Numbered from the stretch's first letter, positions 1 to 7,348 are shown. The stretch: 64,000 bases of DNA from Baylisascaris procyonis (GCA_037389465.1 JAZARR010000186.1:1-64000), one strand, 5' to 3'. Notes: a model not told the origin generated them from the sequence alone. Program-made: numbers and translations.

Positions 1-223
1 GGAGGAATTGGTTGGAGGGGCATCTTGACTCCCTGATAATACGGGTCAAATAAAGGTGGGCGGTGATGTACCGGTACAGACAAAACCTGGAAATTTTAAC
101 AGAAGTATTGTTGAAACCTTCGTGTGTCTACGTTCCTCTCCCTTCCTTCTTCTCTTAATTTTGTGTTGCCCGCTCGCATCTCTCTCATGTTGATCGGATG
201 GTGAAAGGATTAAACAGGGCATA
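1..223. other. Subtelomeric sequence without recognisable gene
   Basis: No open frame of note is present. A 12-bp perfect palindrome (TGTACCGGTACA) sits at 67-78, and a pyrimidine-rich stretch runs from about 118 to 190. I see no splice-site pair or coding-like composition. The stretch ends where the left arm of the foldback element begins. Confidence 0.6.
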
Positions 224-403
224 ATTGCAGAGAAACGATGGCACCCTGGCTACCAACAGCGAACGGAGCTGAGCTCGTGCCCCACACTGCGTACGCACCA
301 CTACCGCACTCTGCACTCTCTGCAAGCGAATACTGACGCCCATCACAGGAACCCGAAAACTTGTGAGGGAATCATGCAGTTTTTTGATCCTTCGATTTGG
401 AAT

Positions 404-433
404 GTCAAATTTTGCATGGAGGCATTATTTGAC
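404..433. repeat. Short repeat with 7-bp inverted ends, in foldback spacer
   Basis: A segment beginning GTCAAATTTTGCATGG and ending ATTTGAC has perfect 7-bp inverted ends (404-410 against 427-433). Bases 404-426 match 543-565 in the right arm of the foldback at all but one position, in direct orientation. It may be a tiny mobile unit or a relic of template switching; the sequence alone does not decide. Confidence 0.55.
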
Positions 434-538
434 ACTCTGAGTTGAATAACGGAAAAAAAGTTGCGTGTTTTTATTGCAAGTTTTCGGGTTTCTGTGATGG
501 GCGTCAGTATTCGCTTGCGGAGGGTGCAGAGTACGGTA

Positions 539-565
539 ATGAGTCAAATTTTGCATGGGGGCATT
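539..565. repeat. 27-nt insertion in right arm of foldback
   Basis: Aligning the two foldback arms leaves exactly these 27 bases unmatched. The flanks (531-538 and 566 onwards) pair directly with adjacent bases around 301/302 of the left arm. Most of the insertion is the second copy of the repeat at 404-426. Either the right arm gained it or the left arm lost it. Confidence 0.6.
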
Positions 566-643
566 GTGGTGCGTACGCAGTGGGGGCACGAGCTCAGCTC
601 CGTTTGTGATTCGCAGCCAGGTACAAGTTCTCTGCAAGAGCGC

Positions 644-1170
644 CTTGAACAGCTGCTATTGCTTGCTTTTTTGTGTTGTGCCAAGCCTAAGCCAGAGCTG
701 ATTTTATGTTTTTATTGAGGCGTGTTTATTTGTTTATATTTGATTATTTATGGTTGTGTTCGTTGGTATGCAAAAATTTGATATTGCAACTGTGAAACTG
801 GTTGCTTTATAAATGTTTCCTCTCGCAGCTAACGATCCAATGCAATTTCTTTCAAGTTTCATTTTCAGAGCGTTTCAACGATAAAGACAGCAGAAATGCC
901 CCTGTTCCATCTCTCTTGTTTCATGTAATTCGTAAGATTGACTGCGAACTCTAGCAACTTAGATTATAATACACACCCAGATGGATAAATCCTCAACAAC
1001 GGCTGTAAGTGTTAGTCAAAACCGATGCCATAAAATCTTCCCGAGCAGAAGCCGCATGGAGTACTAACTAGTATATGTTCTTTCCCACATACCCCATTTG
1101 TTTACGTGCGAACAAGTGGTGATATTGCCTTGAGCGTCATATGCTGCGGCCAGAGATTTCAATGAAGACT
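644..1170. other. AT-rich subtelomeric sequence, no gene seen
   Basis: No sustained open frame is present. A good nematode-type 3' splice site (TTTTCAG) occurs at 862-868 on the plus strand, but no open frame of useful length follows it, so I do not call an exon. Confidence 0.55.
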
Positions 1171-1242
1171 TAACCGAAGATAGGAAAGAACTCACCGCCT
1201 CTTATTTGAAGGACGAGTGCTCTACCGCTGAGCTGTCTCGGA
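1171..1242 (-). pseudogene. tRNA-like pseudogene (anticodon position TTC, Glu-like) or tRNA-derived SINE head
   Basis: Read on the minus strand from 1242, the sequence fits a 72-nt tRNA frame. There are 7 acceptor bases, then an intact A-box and D arm (AGCTCAGCGGTAGAGC, with the GCTC/GAGC stem fully paired). The anticodon stem CTCGT/ATAAG pairs at four of five positions including one G-T. The anticodon loop is CCTTCAA, with TTC at the anticodon position. Decay is clear: position 33 is C instead of the near-universal T, the T-loop is TTCTTTC instead of TTCGAAT-like, the T stem pairs at about three of five positions, and the acceptor ends barely pair. No pol III T-run follows closely. I infer a dead tRNA copy or the head of a tRNA-derived SINE, not a working gene. 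The A-box is the strong part of the evidence. Confidence 0.5.
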
Positions 1243-1365
1243 CGCCCTCAAGTTTCGCTTAATTCCCATCAGTTTTGATAAATGTGACCTAAGATGGTCG
1301 TGGATCCGTTGCTATTTGCGAATAGTCTTTATTGGTTATCTAAGAATGAAGTGTCATTGGTCATT

Positions 1366-1434
1366 ATTGCTTCGGAATTGCGTTCAATCAATGTCTTTAA
1401 AGTTGCTATTGCTTCAAAATTCGTACCATCAATA
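1366..1434. repeat. Short diverged direct repeat (42-bp offset)
   Basis: The segment at 1366 (ATTGCTTCGGAATT...) and the segment at 1408 (ATTGCTTCAAAATT...) are similar over about 27 bases. Both end in a TCAAT-type motif (ATCAATG and ATCAATAG). This may be a two-copy relic of a minisatellite, and the similarity is modest. Confidence 0.35.
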
Positions 1435-1493
1435 GATGCATGGTGCTTAGAACATACCACACCTTATTGCTAGAGGGAAGCGGCCATGCGGTG

Positions 1494-1539
1494 TCGCGAC
1501 GAAGCTCACAGTGCTGAGTGCACTCTGCATTCGTCGCGA
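1494..1539. other. Perfect-stem hairpin with nested stem
   Basis: The arms TCGCGACGAA (1494-1503) and TTCGTCGCGA (1530-1539) are perfect reverse complements. Inside the 26-base loop a second stem, AGTGC with GCACT, can form. The CpG-rich stem stands out from the flanks. No poly-T follows, so it is not a terminator-type signal. Function unknown. Confidence 0.6.
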
Positions 1540-1592
1540 AAACATTCCCATGAGGACGTCGCAGGAATTCAAAATTTCTTGCACGTTGTTCC

Positions 1593-1628
1593 CAGTGTCG
1601 GCCGATGTTTTAAGATCAGCTGACACTG
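1593..1628. other. Imperfect inverted repeat
   Basis: CAGTGTCGGC (1593-1602) and GCTGACACTG (1619-1628) pair at nine of ten positions around a 16-base loop. It lies 50 bases from the stronger hairpin at 1494-1539. A further small stem, GCTGC with GCAGC, occurs at 1654-1669. A minus-strand frame of 80 codons spans these hairpins (1447-1689). The run of inverted repeats argues for non-coding DNA, although an exon cannot be excluded. Confidence 0.45.
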
Positions 1629-1669
1629 AGAACGAAATCCACTGTCCGCTGGAGCTGCATATAAGCAGC

Positions 1670-2586
1670 CCCACGTGACTGGTGGGCATTCGGGTGAAAT
1701 AGGGGACTGCTGCCCCTCCGTCTCGGCGCCGACAACTTCAACTACGTCTCCCTCTCTGCGATGTCCTTCACATATTTATTTCGCCTTTCGCTTCTACATG
1801 CGGAATAAAAAGATAAGTCAGCGTCCCATCATCAGCCAACGACCTTCGTTCATATCCGTCAGAAACTAAGGCGAAATCACGTGCTTTCTGGTACGCACCC
1901 TTTACCTGGAACTACAAGTAATTCCATGTCATTTTGACTAGGCGTAAACGAAAACCGTAAACGGAAATCCTACTAATCGGCCGCTCTACTTTAAATATAC
2001 GCCTTTTATAGTAGAAAAGAGTGATATGTTCCTTCCTTGTCTGAAGTTGTGCTGATATACCAAGAAAGTAAAATTCGTTCAAGATAACATCACCACCTGT
2101 TTACATTTAAAAATGAATCAGATTCACTTGAAAAGAAGCATCAGAACAAATACGATGTGAAAGGGATTTTTTTGCTTCATCCCTTCGCCAATTTAACGAT
2201 TCATTTACATATAAGCTTAATGGAACATCAAGCGAAAAATCGATCTCAGAAAGCACTGCAGGAATCCAGGCTTTCAGTGAAATTCCGCACATTTTGCTCC
2301 AAGGTCAAGGTAGAACATTTTTAGTTTCCCCTTTGCCCCTCAACCCTTTCCAGCGTGCAATTCAAGTGACTACCCCTTAGAAGATCTTCGTTGAGAATAG
2401 GGAGAGGGAAGGGGGGCCACGAAGTGTTCAACGGCCCTTATGCATATCTCGTTCGAAAATTGTACAGCGAAATGTACGCACAACACAGGTAGTAGGATGC
2501 CGGAAAACCCACGATACACTCTCGTTTAGTCTGAAGGACGAAAGCACTCTACCAACAAAGAACAAAAGCAAGGCGCATGGAGATAA
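1670..2586. other. Subtelomeric sequence, no gene recognised
   Basis: Only short frames are present: 64 codons on the plus strand at 1675-1869 and 61 codons on the minus strand at 2107-2292. Neither resembles a family I know, and neither has convincing splice-site context. Composition is mixed, with an AT-rich part around 1960-2220. If the exon at 2587-2703 is real, the lower part of this stretch would contain its 3' untranslated region; I see no clear AATAAA on the minus strand close to its stop. Confidence 0.45.
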
Positions 2587-2703
2587 TTACTTAGATGACG
2601 GCGGTATCTGTGCACACAGTGCTTGCAGTTTCTTCTGTAGATTCTCGCTTATTGCCTGACGTGCTCGCCTCTTCTCCGGTAAAATCTCCTCCACGGTGGC
2701 AAT
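2587..2703 (-). CDS. Candidate C-terminal exon of an unrecognised coiled-coil-like protein
   Basis: The minus strand from 2703 to 2587 gives 38 codons and a TAA stop. It starts Ile-Ala-Thr-Val-Glu-Glu-Ile-Leu and ends Pro-Pro-Ser-Ser-Lys. The middle is strongly charged and helix-like (EKRRARQA, then SENLQKKLQALCAQI). Ile18, Leu22, Leu26, Leu29 and Ile33 are spaced 4-4-3-4, as in a heptad repeat. The triplet just upstream is TAG, which would serve as the 3' splice site at the end of a pyrimidine-rich stretch (TTTCTTCACTTTATAG). The frame therefore makes sense only as a spliced terminal exon. Composition looks far more protein-like than the neighbouring frames. I cannot assign a family, and an open run of this length can arise by chance. 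Pseudogene remnant is the main alternative. Confidence 0.38.
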   Translation of the reverse strand: MATVEEILPEKRRARQAISENLQKKLQALCAQIPPSSK

Positions 2704-2741
2704 CTATAAAGTGAAGAAACTACTTGAACTTAAACTCAAAC

Positions 2742-2759
2742 TTTTAGCCGCAACTGTTT
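2742..2759 (-). CDS. Possible 18-nt micro-exon upstream of the candidate terminal exon
   Basis: On the minus strand, a strong nematode-type acceptor (ACATTTTGTTTTTTAG, ending at 2760) is followed by 18 bases coding Lys-Gln-Leu-Arg-Leu-Lys, then by a possible donor GTTTGAG. Joining to the exon at 2703 keeps the reading frame and continues the charged helical pattern. The intervening intron would be only 38 nt (2704-2741), which is very short even for a nematode. I found no convincing exon further upstream. Speculative. Confidence 0.2.
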
Positions 2760-3215
2760 CTAAAAAACAAAATGTGAGTAGTCAGAGATCTTTTGCACAA
2801 TACGTGCGCAATGGCACCAGCATCCAGACGCAACGGGGAGACGTTTAATGCAAAAAGCGAAGTCTGGAAGAGTGTCGGGTTCTTATGCAGGACTCAATTC
2901 ATCAGGGTGCGGTTGATTTTAACGAGTTAGCAAGTTTTTTTTTGAAAACTGCAAACATTCGCCTCTTCAGCATTAAACAGTGGCTGTCAACTTAAAAATG
3001 TCGGCAGAGCAGGCCTTACATAGCAATATCCCCTACTCCTCCCCTCCTCCCTACTGGTTTGAAGGAAGCTGTGTTGGATAAAACGGTTGACGACCTATGC
3101 AGATTAACTAGTGGAAAATATGCAAATTTCAAATGTGCAAATACAAATCTAACGACATTCCTAAATTTTCATCAGTATGTTCAACTAGCATTTTGCCACG
3201 AGAAGCAACACCGAA
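2760..3215. other. Subtelomeric sequence, no gene seen
   Basis: No long frame is present on either strand. The stretch contains a T-run near 2935-2943 and a short pyrimidine-rich tract at 3030-3056. It could be intron of a gene whose last exon is at 2587-2703, but no upstream exon is visible. Confidence 0.45.
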
Positions 3216-3560
3216 TCACACTTTTCCACCTCTTATAGCAAGTTTGCAAAAAACCGTATAGAAGCCCGTCCTTCTGGAGTTAAGATATGACATGGGACAG
3301 CCCATGATGGCGGACAACAACGCACGCGCGGCTTCGTCGCGTGCGCCCAGATCCTCCCAGGGACCACACCTTTCCCAGGTCACGTCAAGCAGCTCACTCA
3401 GAACCCCATAAAAATTGCTCCATCCGGAACCGAGATATGATCGATAATATGAGGAGCACCACGCGCAGCGATAACGCGCGCACATACTCAGTCTGCGCTG
3501 TACCGGAGTTATTTGCACCCCGTTCGTATAACGTATTACACAACAGGTGAAGAACTACAC
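3216..3560. other. CpG-richer block with short similar motifs, probably an old interspersed repeat
   Basis: This block is richer in CpG than its left flank (for example GCGCGGCTTCGTCGCGTGCG near 3324-3343). Similar motifs recur: CTGGAGTTAAGATATGA near 3274, CCGGAACCGAGATATGA near 3424 and CCGGAGTTATTTGCA near 3503. A 100-codon minus-strand frame spans 3216-3518, but its product matches nothing I know. The recurring motifs and changed composition suggest a fragment of a repeat family rather than a gene. Confidence 0.4.
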
Positions 3561-3723
3561 AATACACTCGCACCTTCGGCGCCCGCTCCATCTCTTCCAG
3601 TGAGAACAGACGGATGCGCCCCCCTCTACCCACCGCAAGGTAGGCCGCTGCTCCCCTGACACCACCTCCCCCACAAACACACCACACATATATCACGCCG
3701 ACACAGAAACATACACAACACAC
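3561..3723. other. Low-complexity C/A-rich link to the satellite
   Basis: From about 3615 to 3723 the plus strand is dominated by C and A (CACCACCTCCCCCACAAACACACC-type sequence; key run at 3660-3725). It leads directly into the satellite. No gene is evident. Confidence 0.6.
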
Positions 3724-6158
3724 AAAAGTTTGTGCAGGCTCACAATGTTCGTCCTTGCTCAGGCTCATACATGTTCGCAAAGTTCGCGCTTGTTCGCAGT
3801 GTTCGTGCTGGTTTGAGGAATGGAACATGTTACCGAAGTTCACACAAATTCGCAGTGTTTGTGCTGGTTCGCAGGGTTTGTTCATGTTGGCGAAGTTCGC
3901 GCAAGTTCGCAGTGCTCGTACTGGTAAGCGGAATTCCAAGCCGTTCTGGTTCACAATATTTGCACACGCTCGCAAAGTTCACGCGTGTTCGCAATGTTCG
4001 TGCTGTTTTGCAGGATTGGCAAATGTTAGTAAAATTTGCGCAGGTTCCAAATGTTCGTGCTGGTTCGCAGGGATCGTACATATTCGCAAAATTGAGAAAG
4101 GTTCGCAGTGTTTCTGATGGTCCGCAGGTTTCGTACATCTTCGCAAAGATCGCGCGAGTTCACAGTGGTCGCACTGGTTCGCTGGGATCATACATATTGG
4201 CAAGGTTCGCGCTCCTTTGAAAGTTTGTACATGTTCCGAAAGTTTGTACTGGTTCTCAGTGTTCGCATCTGCTCGCAAAGTTCGTCATCGTTCGCACCAT
4301 TTGCACCGGCTGGCATTGGCTGTTCCCGTTCGCGTCTTATCGCCGTCCACAATAACACTGGTTCGCAGTGTTCGTACCCGTAAGCAAAATTCGTCACCGT
4401 TGGCGGCATTCCCACAGGCTCGCAGTGTTCGTACCGGTTCGCGAAACCTGTCGCCATTCACGACAAACGTACTGGCTCGCAGCGTTCGCACCAGTTCGCA
4501 AAGTTCATCATCGTTCGCAGCATTCTTATAGGCTGGCAGTGATCGCTCCTTCCGCATTTTCTCGCTGTTCGCAATAATCGCACCGGCCCGCGGTGTTCGC
4601 ACCTATTGGAAAAGTTCGTCGCCTATCCCAGGATTGGTACCGGCCCCCAATGTTCGTACCTGTTCGCCAAGTTTGTCACCGTTCGCAGTATTCGTACCGG
4701 TTCCCAGTGTTTCGTACCTGTTCGCAGCACTTGTGCCGGCTGGCATTGACCGTTCCTGTTCGCGTCTTGTCGCCGTCCGCAATAATACCGTTTCGCACAG
4801 CTCGTACCTGTTCGCAAAATTCGTCACCGTTCGCGGCATTCCTGCGGACTCGCAATGTTCGTACCGGTTCACAAAACTTCTAACCACTCACGGCATTCGT
4901 ACTGGTCCGCAGTGTCTGTACCGGTTCGCAAGGCTCGTCATCGTTCGCAGTATTCTTATAGGCTGGCAGTGATCGTTCCTTCCGCATTTTCTCGCCGTTC
5001 GCAATAATCGCACCGACTAGCGGTGTTCGCACATGTTGGAAAAGTTCGTCGCCTGTCCCAGGATTGGTACCGGCCCCCAGTGTTCGTACCCGTTCGCAAA
5101 GCTTGTCACCGTTCGCAGTATTCGTTTCCGTTCGCGGCGTTCGCACCTTTTCGCAAAACTCATCATCACTCGCGGTATTTGTGCCGGTTCGCAGCGTTTT
5201 GTACCTGCTGGCAAAGTTCATCGCCCTTCCCAGTATTCGTAACCGTTCGCAGTGTTCCTACTTGTTCCCAAAATTCGTCGCCGGTCGCGGCATTTGCGCA
5301 GGTTCGCGATGCTCGTACCGGTTCGCAAAATCTGCCATTGTGCGCAGCGTTTTGTACCTGTTCGCAAAGTTTGTCACCGTTCGCAGCATTCGCACCGCTT
5401 CGCAGTGTTCGCACTTGTTTGCAAAGCTTGTCACCGTTCGCAGAATTCGTATCGGTTATCAGTGTTTTGCACCCGTTCGCAAAGTTCGTCACAGTTCGCG
5501 GCAGTTGTACACGCTCGCAATGTTCGCACCAGTTCCCAAAATCAGAGATCATCCGCAGCATCTTTTACCTGCTGGCAAAGTCTGTCACTGTTCGCAGCAT
5601 TCCTCTAGGCTCGCAATGATCGTTCCTTCCGCATTTTCTCGCCGTTCCCAATAATCGCACCGGCCCCAGTGTTCTTACCTGTTCACAAGGTTGGCCACCG
5701 TTCCCAGTATCCGTTTCGGTTCGCAGCGTTCGCCCTCTTCGCACAATTCGTCATCGTTTGCGGTATTTGTGCCGGTTTGCAGTGTTCGCAAAACTCGACT
5801 CCATTCGCGGCATTAGTGCGGCTCGCAATGTTCGCAAAGCTTGTCACCGTTCCCGGTATTCATACCGACTCGCAGCTTTCGCACATGCTCGTAAAGTTTC
5901 TCACGGTTCGCAGTATCGCGGTGCTCGTCCTGGTTTGTAAGGTGTGTACACGGTCCCAAAGTTCACACAGGTTCGCTGTGCTCGCACTGGTTCACATCTT
6001 CCGAACACGTACGGAAAGTACGCACTGCATCGCCGCGCACCTACATGTTTGAAGTCCCCGCAGGATAGCAATGTTGCGTTGGTTCGCAGGTATCGCATGT
6101 ATTGGCAAAGTACACCCAGGTTCGCAGTGTCCGCCCAGGGTCGGAAAATTCGCGAAGG
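3724..6158. repeat. Subtelomeric satellite, 19-bp unit organised as 57-bp triplets
   Basis: The whole block is a diverged tandem repeat of about 43 units of 57 bp (about 128 units of 19 bp). Three 19-mer types alternate in order: GTTCGCAAAGTTCGTCACC-like, GTTCGCAGCATTCGTACCG-like and GTTCGCAGTGTTCGTACCT-like. Register is well kept, for example across 4809-4941 and 5352-5470. The left part (3724-4300) uses a slightly different variant (CATGTTCGCAAAGTTCGCGC and TGTTCGCAGTGTTCGTGCT). Because 57 is divisible by three, frames stay open on both strands for up to about 200 codons with a 19-residue period. I treat these as repeat by-products, since overlapping frames exist in several phases on both strands. 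The satellite is CpG-rich, lies immediately proximal to telomeric DNA and keeps one orientation throughout. It is a telomere-associated repeat in position; I do not recognise it as a named family. Confidence 0.9.
4308..5167. repeat. Two 430-bp higher-order copies inside the satellite
   Basis: The segment GGCTGGCATTG at 4308 recurs at 4738, and GGCTGGCAGTGATCG at 4531 recurs at 4961. Both offsets are 430 bp, with long stretches of near identity between (compare 4531-4670 with 4961-5100). The shared non-consensus part includes TTCCGCATTTTCTCG followed by CAATAATCGCACCG. A further, less complete copy of that part is at 5608-5665. This shows duplication of a block of many 19-mers at once. Confidence 0.75.
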
Positions 6159-6590
6159 TTCAGGTTTCGGCCTCGGGCTTAGGCTTAGGCTTAGGTTTAG
6201 GCTTAAGATTAGGATTAGGCTTAAGCTTGGGCTAAGGCTTAGGCCAAGGCGTACGTTTAGGCTTAGCCTTAGCATTAGGATTAGTCTAAGGCTTATGCTA
6301 GGGCTTAGGCTTAGGCTTAAGCTTAGGTTCAGGCTTAGGGCTAGGCTTAGGCTTAGGCTTAGGCTGAGGCTCAGGCTAAGGCCTAGGCTTAGGCTTAGGC
6401 TTAGGCTTACGCTTAGGATTATGCTTAGGCTAAGCCGCCTTAGACTTACGATTAGGCTTAGGCAGTTTAGCCTTAGGCCTAGGCTCAGCGCAAGACTACG
6501 GCTTATAATTAAGCTTAGGCTTAGGCTTAGGCTTAGGCTTAGGCTTAGGCCTAGGCTTAGGCTTACGCTTAGGCTTAGGTTAGGCTTAGG
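6159..6590 (+). repeat. Highly diverged proximal telomere repeats
   Basis: The last recognisable satellite 19-mer ends at 6158. The next 20 bases already resemble damaged telomere hexamers (TTCAGG, TTCGGC, TCGGGC), and the first exact TTAGGC is at 6179. From 6179 to 6418 the hexamer phase is unbroken over 40 units, yet only 14 are canonical. The rest are single- or few-base variants such as TTAAGA, TTAGGA, CAAGGC, TTAGCC, TTAGTC, TTATGC and TGAGGC. Indels appear from about 6430 to 6520. This is the oldest-looking telomeric DNA in the window. Confidence 0.85.
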
Positions 6591-6606
6591 CTTAGGCTTA
6601 GGCTTA

Positions 6607-6716
6607 GGTTTATTCTTAGGCTTAGGGCTTAGGCTTCGGCTAAGGCTTAGGCTTAGGCTTAGGTTTATTCTTAGGCTTAGGGCTTAGGCTTCGGCTAAGG
6701 CTTAGGCTTAGGCTTA
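6607..6716 (+). repeat. Tandem pair of 55-bp variant modules
   Basis: Two 55-bp units, at 6607-6661 and 6662-6716, are identical as far as I can read. Each begins GGTTTATTC and contains TTAGGGC, TTCGGC and TAAGGC in the same order. They are the most proximal copies of a module that recurs across the next 5 kb. Confidence 0.85.
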
Positions 6717-7023
6717 GGCTTAGGCTTAGGCTTAGGCTTAGGCTTAGGCTTAGGCTTAGGCTTAGGCTTAGGCTTAGGTTTAGGCTTAGGCTTAGGCTTA
6801 GGCTTAGGGATAGGCTTAGGCTTAGGGTTAAGCATAGGCTTAGGCTTAGGCTTAGAATTAGGCTTAGGCTTAGGCTTAGGCTTAGGCTTAGGCTTAGGCT
6901 TAGGCTTAGGCTTAGGGTTAGGCTTAGGCTTAGGCTTAGGCTTAGGCTTAGGCTTAGGCTTAGGCTTAGGCTTAGGCTTAGGCTTAGGCTTAGGCTTAGG
7001 CTTAGGCTTAGGCTTAGGGCTTA

Positions 7024-7063
7024 GGTTTATTCTTAGGCTTAGGGCTTAGGCTTCGGCTAAGGC
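7024..7063 (+). repeat. Variant module A (GGTTTATTC...TTCGGCTAAGGC)
   Basis: This is a 40-base module of TTTATTC, TTAGGC, TTAGGGC, TTAGGC, TTCGGC and TAAGGC. The same order of variants occurs at 6607, 6662, 7024, 9486, 9620, 9832 and 11471. A near copy with TTAGGC replacing TTCGGC is at 9184. Shorter forms carrying only TTTATTC are at 7151, 7731, 8481, 9887, 12250 and 14003. A string of independent mutations would not give the same order repeatedly, so these copies share ancestry. Confidence 0.85.
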
Positions 7064-7348
7064 TTAGGCTTAGGCTTAGGCTTAGGCTTAGGCTTAGGCT
7101 TAGCTTAGGCTTAGGCTTAGGCTTAGGCTTAGGCTTAGGCTTAGGGCTTAGGTTTATTCTTAGGCTTAGGCTTAGGGTTAGGCTTAGGGTTAGGCTTAGG
7201 CTTAGGATTAGGCTTAGGATTAGGCTTAGGATTAGGGTTAGGCTTAGGCTTAGGCTTAGGCTTAGGTTTAGGCTTAGGCTTAAGCTTAGGCTTAGGCTTA
7301 GGCTTAGGCTTAGGCTTAGGCTTAGGGTTAGGCTTAGGCTTAGGCTTA

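Larger units (their letters stand above)
224..643. repeat. Foldback (inverted-repeat) element
   Basis: Two long arms are reverse complements of one another. The left arm spans about 224-365 and the right arm about 477-643, around a spacer of roughly 110 bases. The best-matched parts are 256-301 against 566-605 (differing by a 2-base indel and little else) and 323-364 against 477-518. Outer parts match more loosely (245-260 against 604-622). The right arm carries 27 extra bases (539-565) absent from the left arm. No transposase frame is present. A 70-residue minus-strand frame across the right arm is best explained as a by-product of the inverted repeat. This looks like a non-autonomous foldback or MITE-like element, or a local inverted duplication. 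Target-site duplications were not identified, so the exact ends are uncertain. Confidence 0.75.

Noticed and set aside
461..718. 85-codon plus-strand and 70-codon minus-strand frames over 425-718
   Set aside because: Both cross the right arm of the foldback element and are better explained by the inverted repeat.
862..900. Nematode-type splice acceptor TTTTCAG followed by an ATG
   Set aside because: The frame after the ATG closes within a few codons and no donor or upstream exon is evident.
1447..1689. 80-codon minus-strand frame
   Set aside because: It overlaps three hairpins and matches no family I know. It could be an exon, but I see no splice-site pair to support one.
3394..3975. 193-codon minus-strand frame
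   Set aside because: It runs from the satellite through the C/A-rich link into unique DNA. The first part is the 19-residue satellite period and the rest has no recognisable domain.
3724..6158. CRISPR array
   Set aside because: There are no unique spacers between constant repeats. Units are contiguous 19-mers that all diverge alike, in a eukaryotic telomere context.
5944..6687. 247-codon plus-strand frame running from the satellite into Arg-Leu repeats
   Set aside because: It spans two unrelated repeat types and stays open because both have few stops in this phase.
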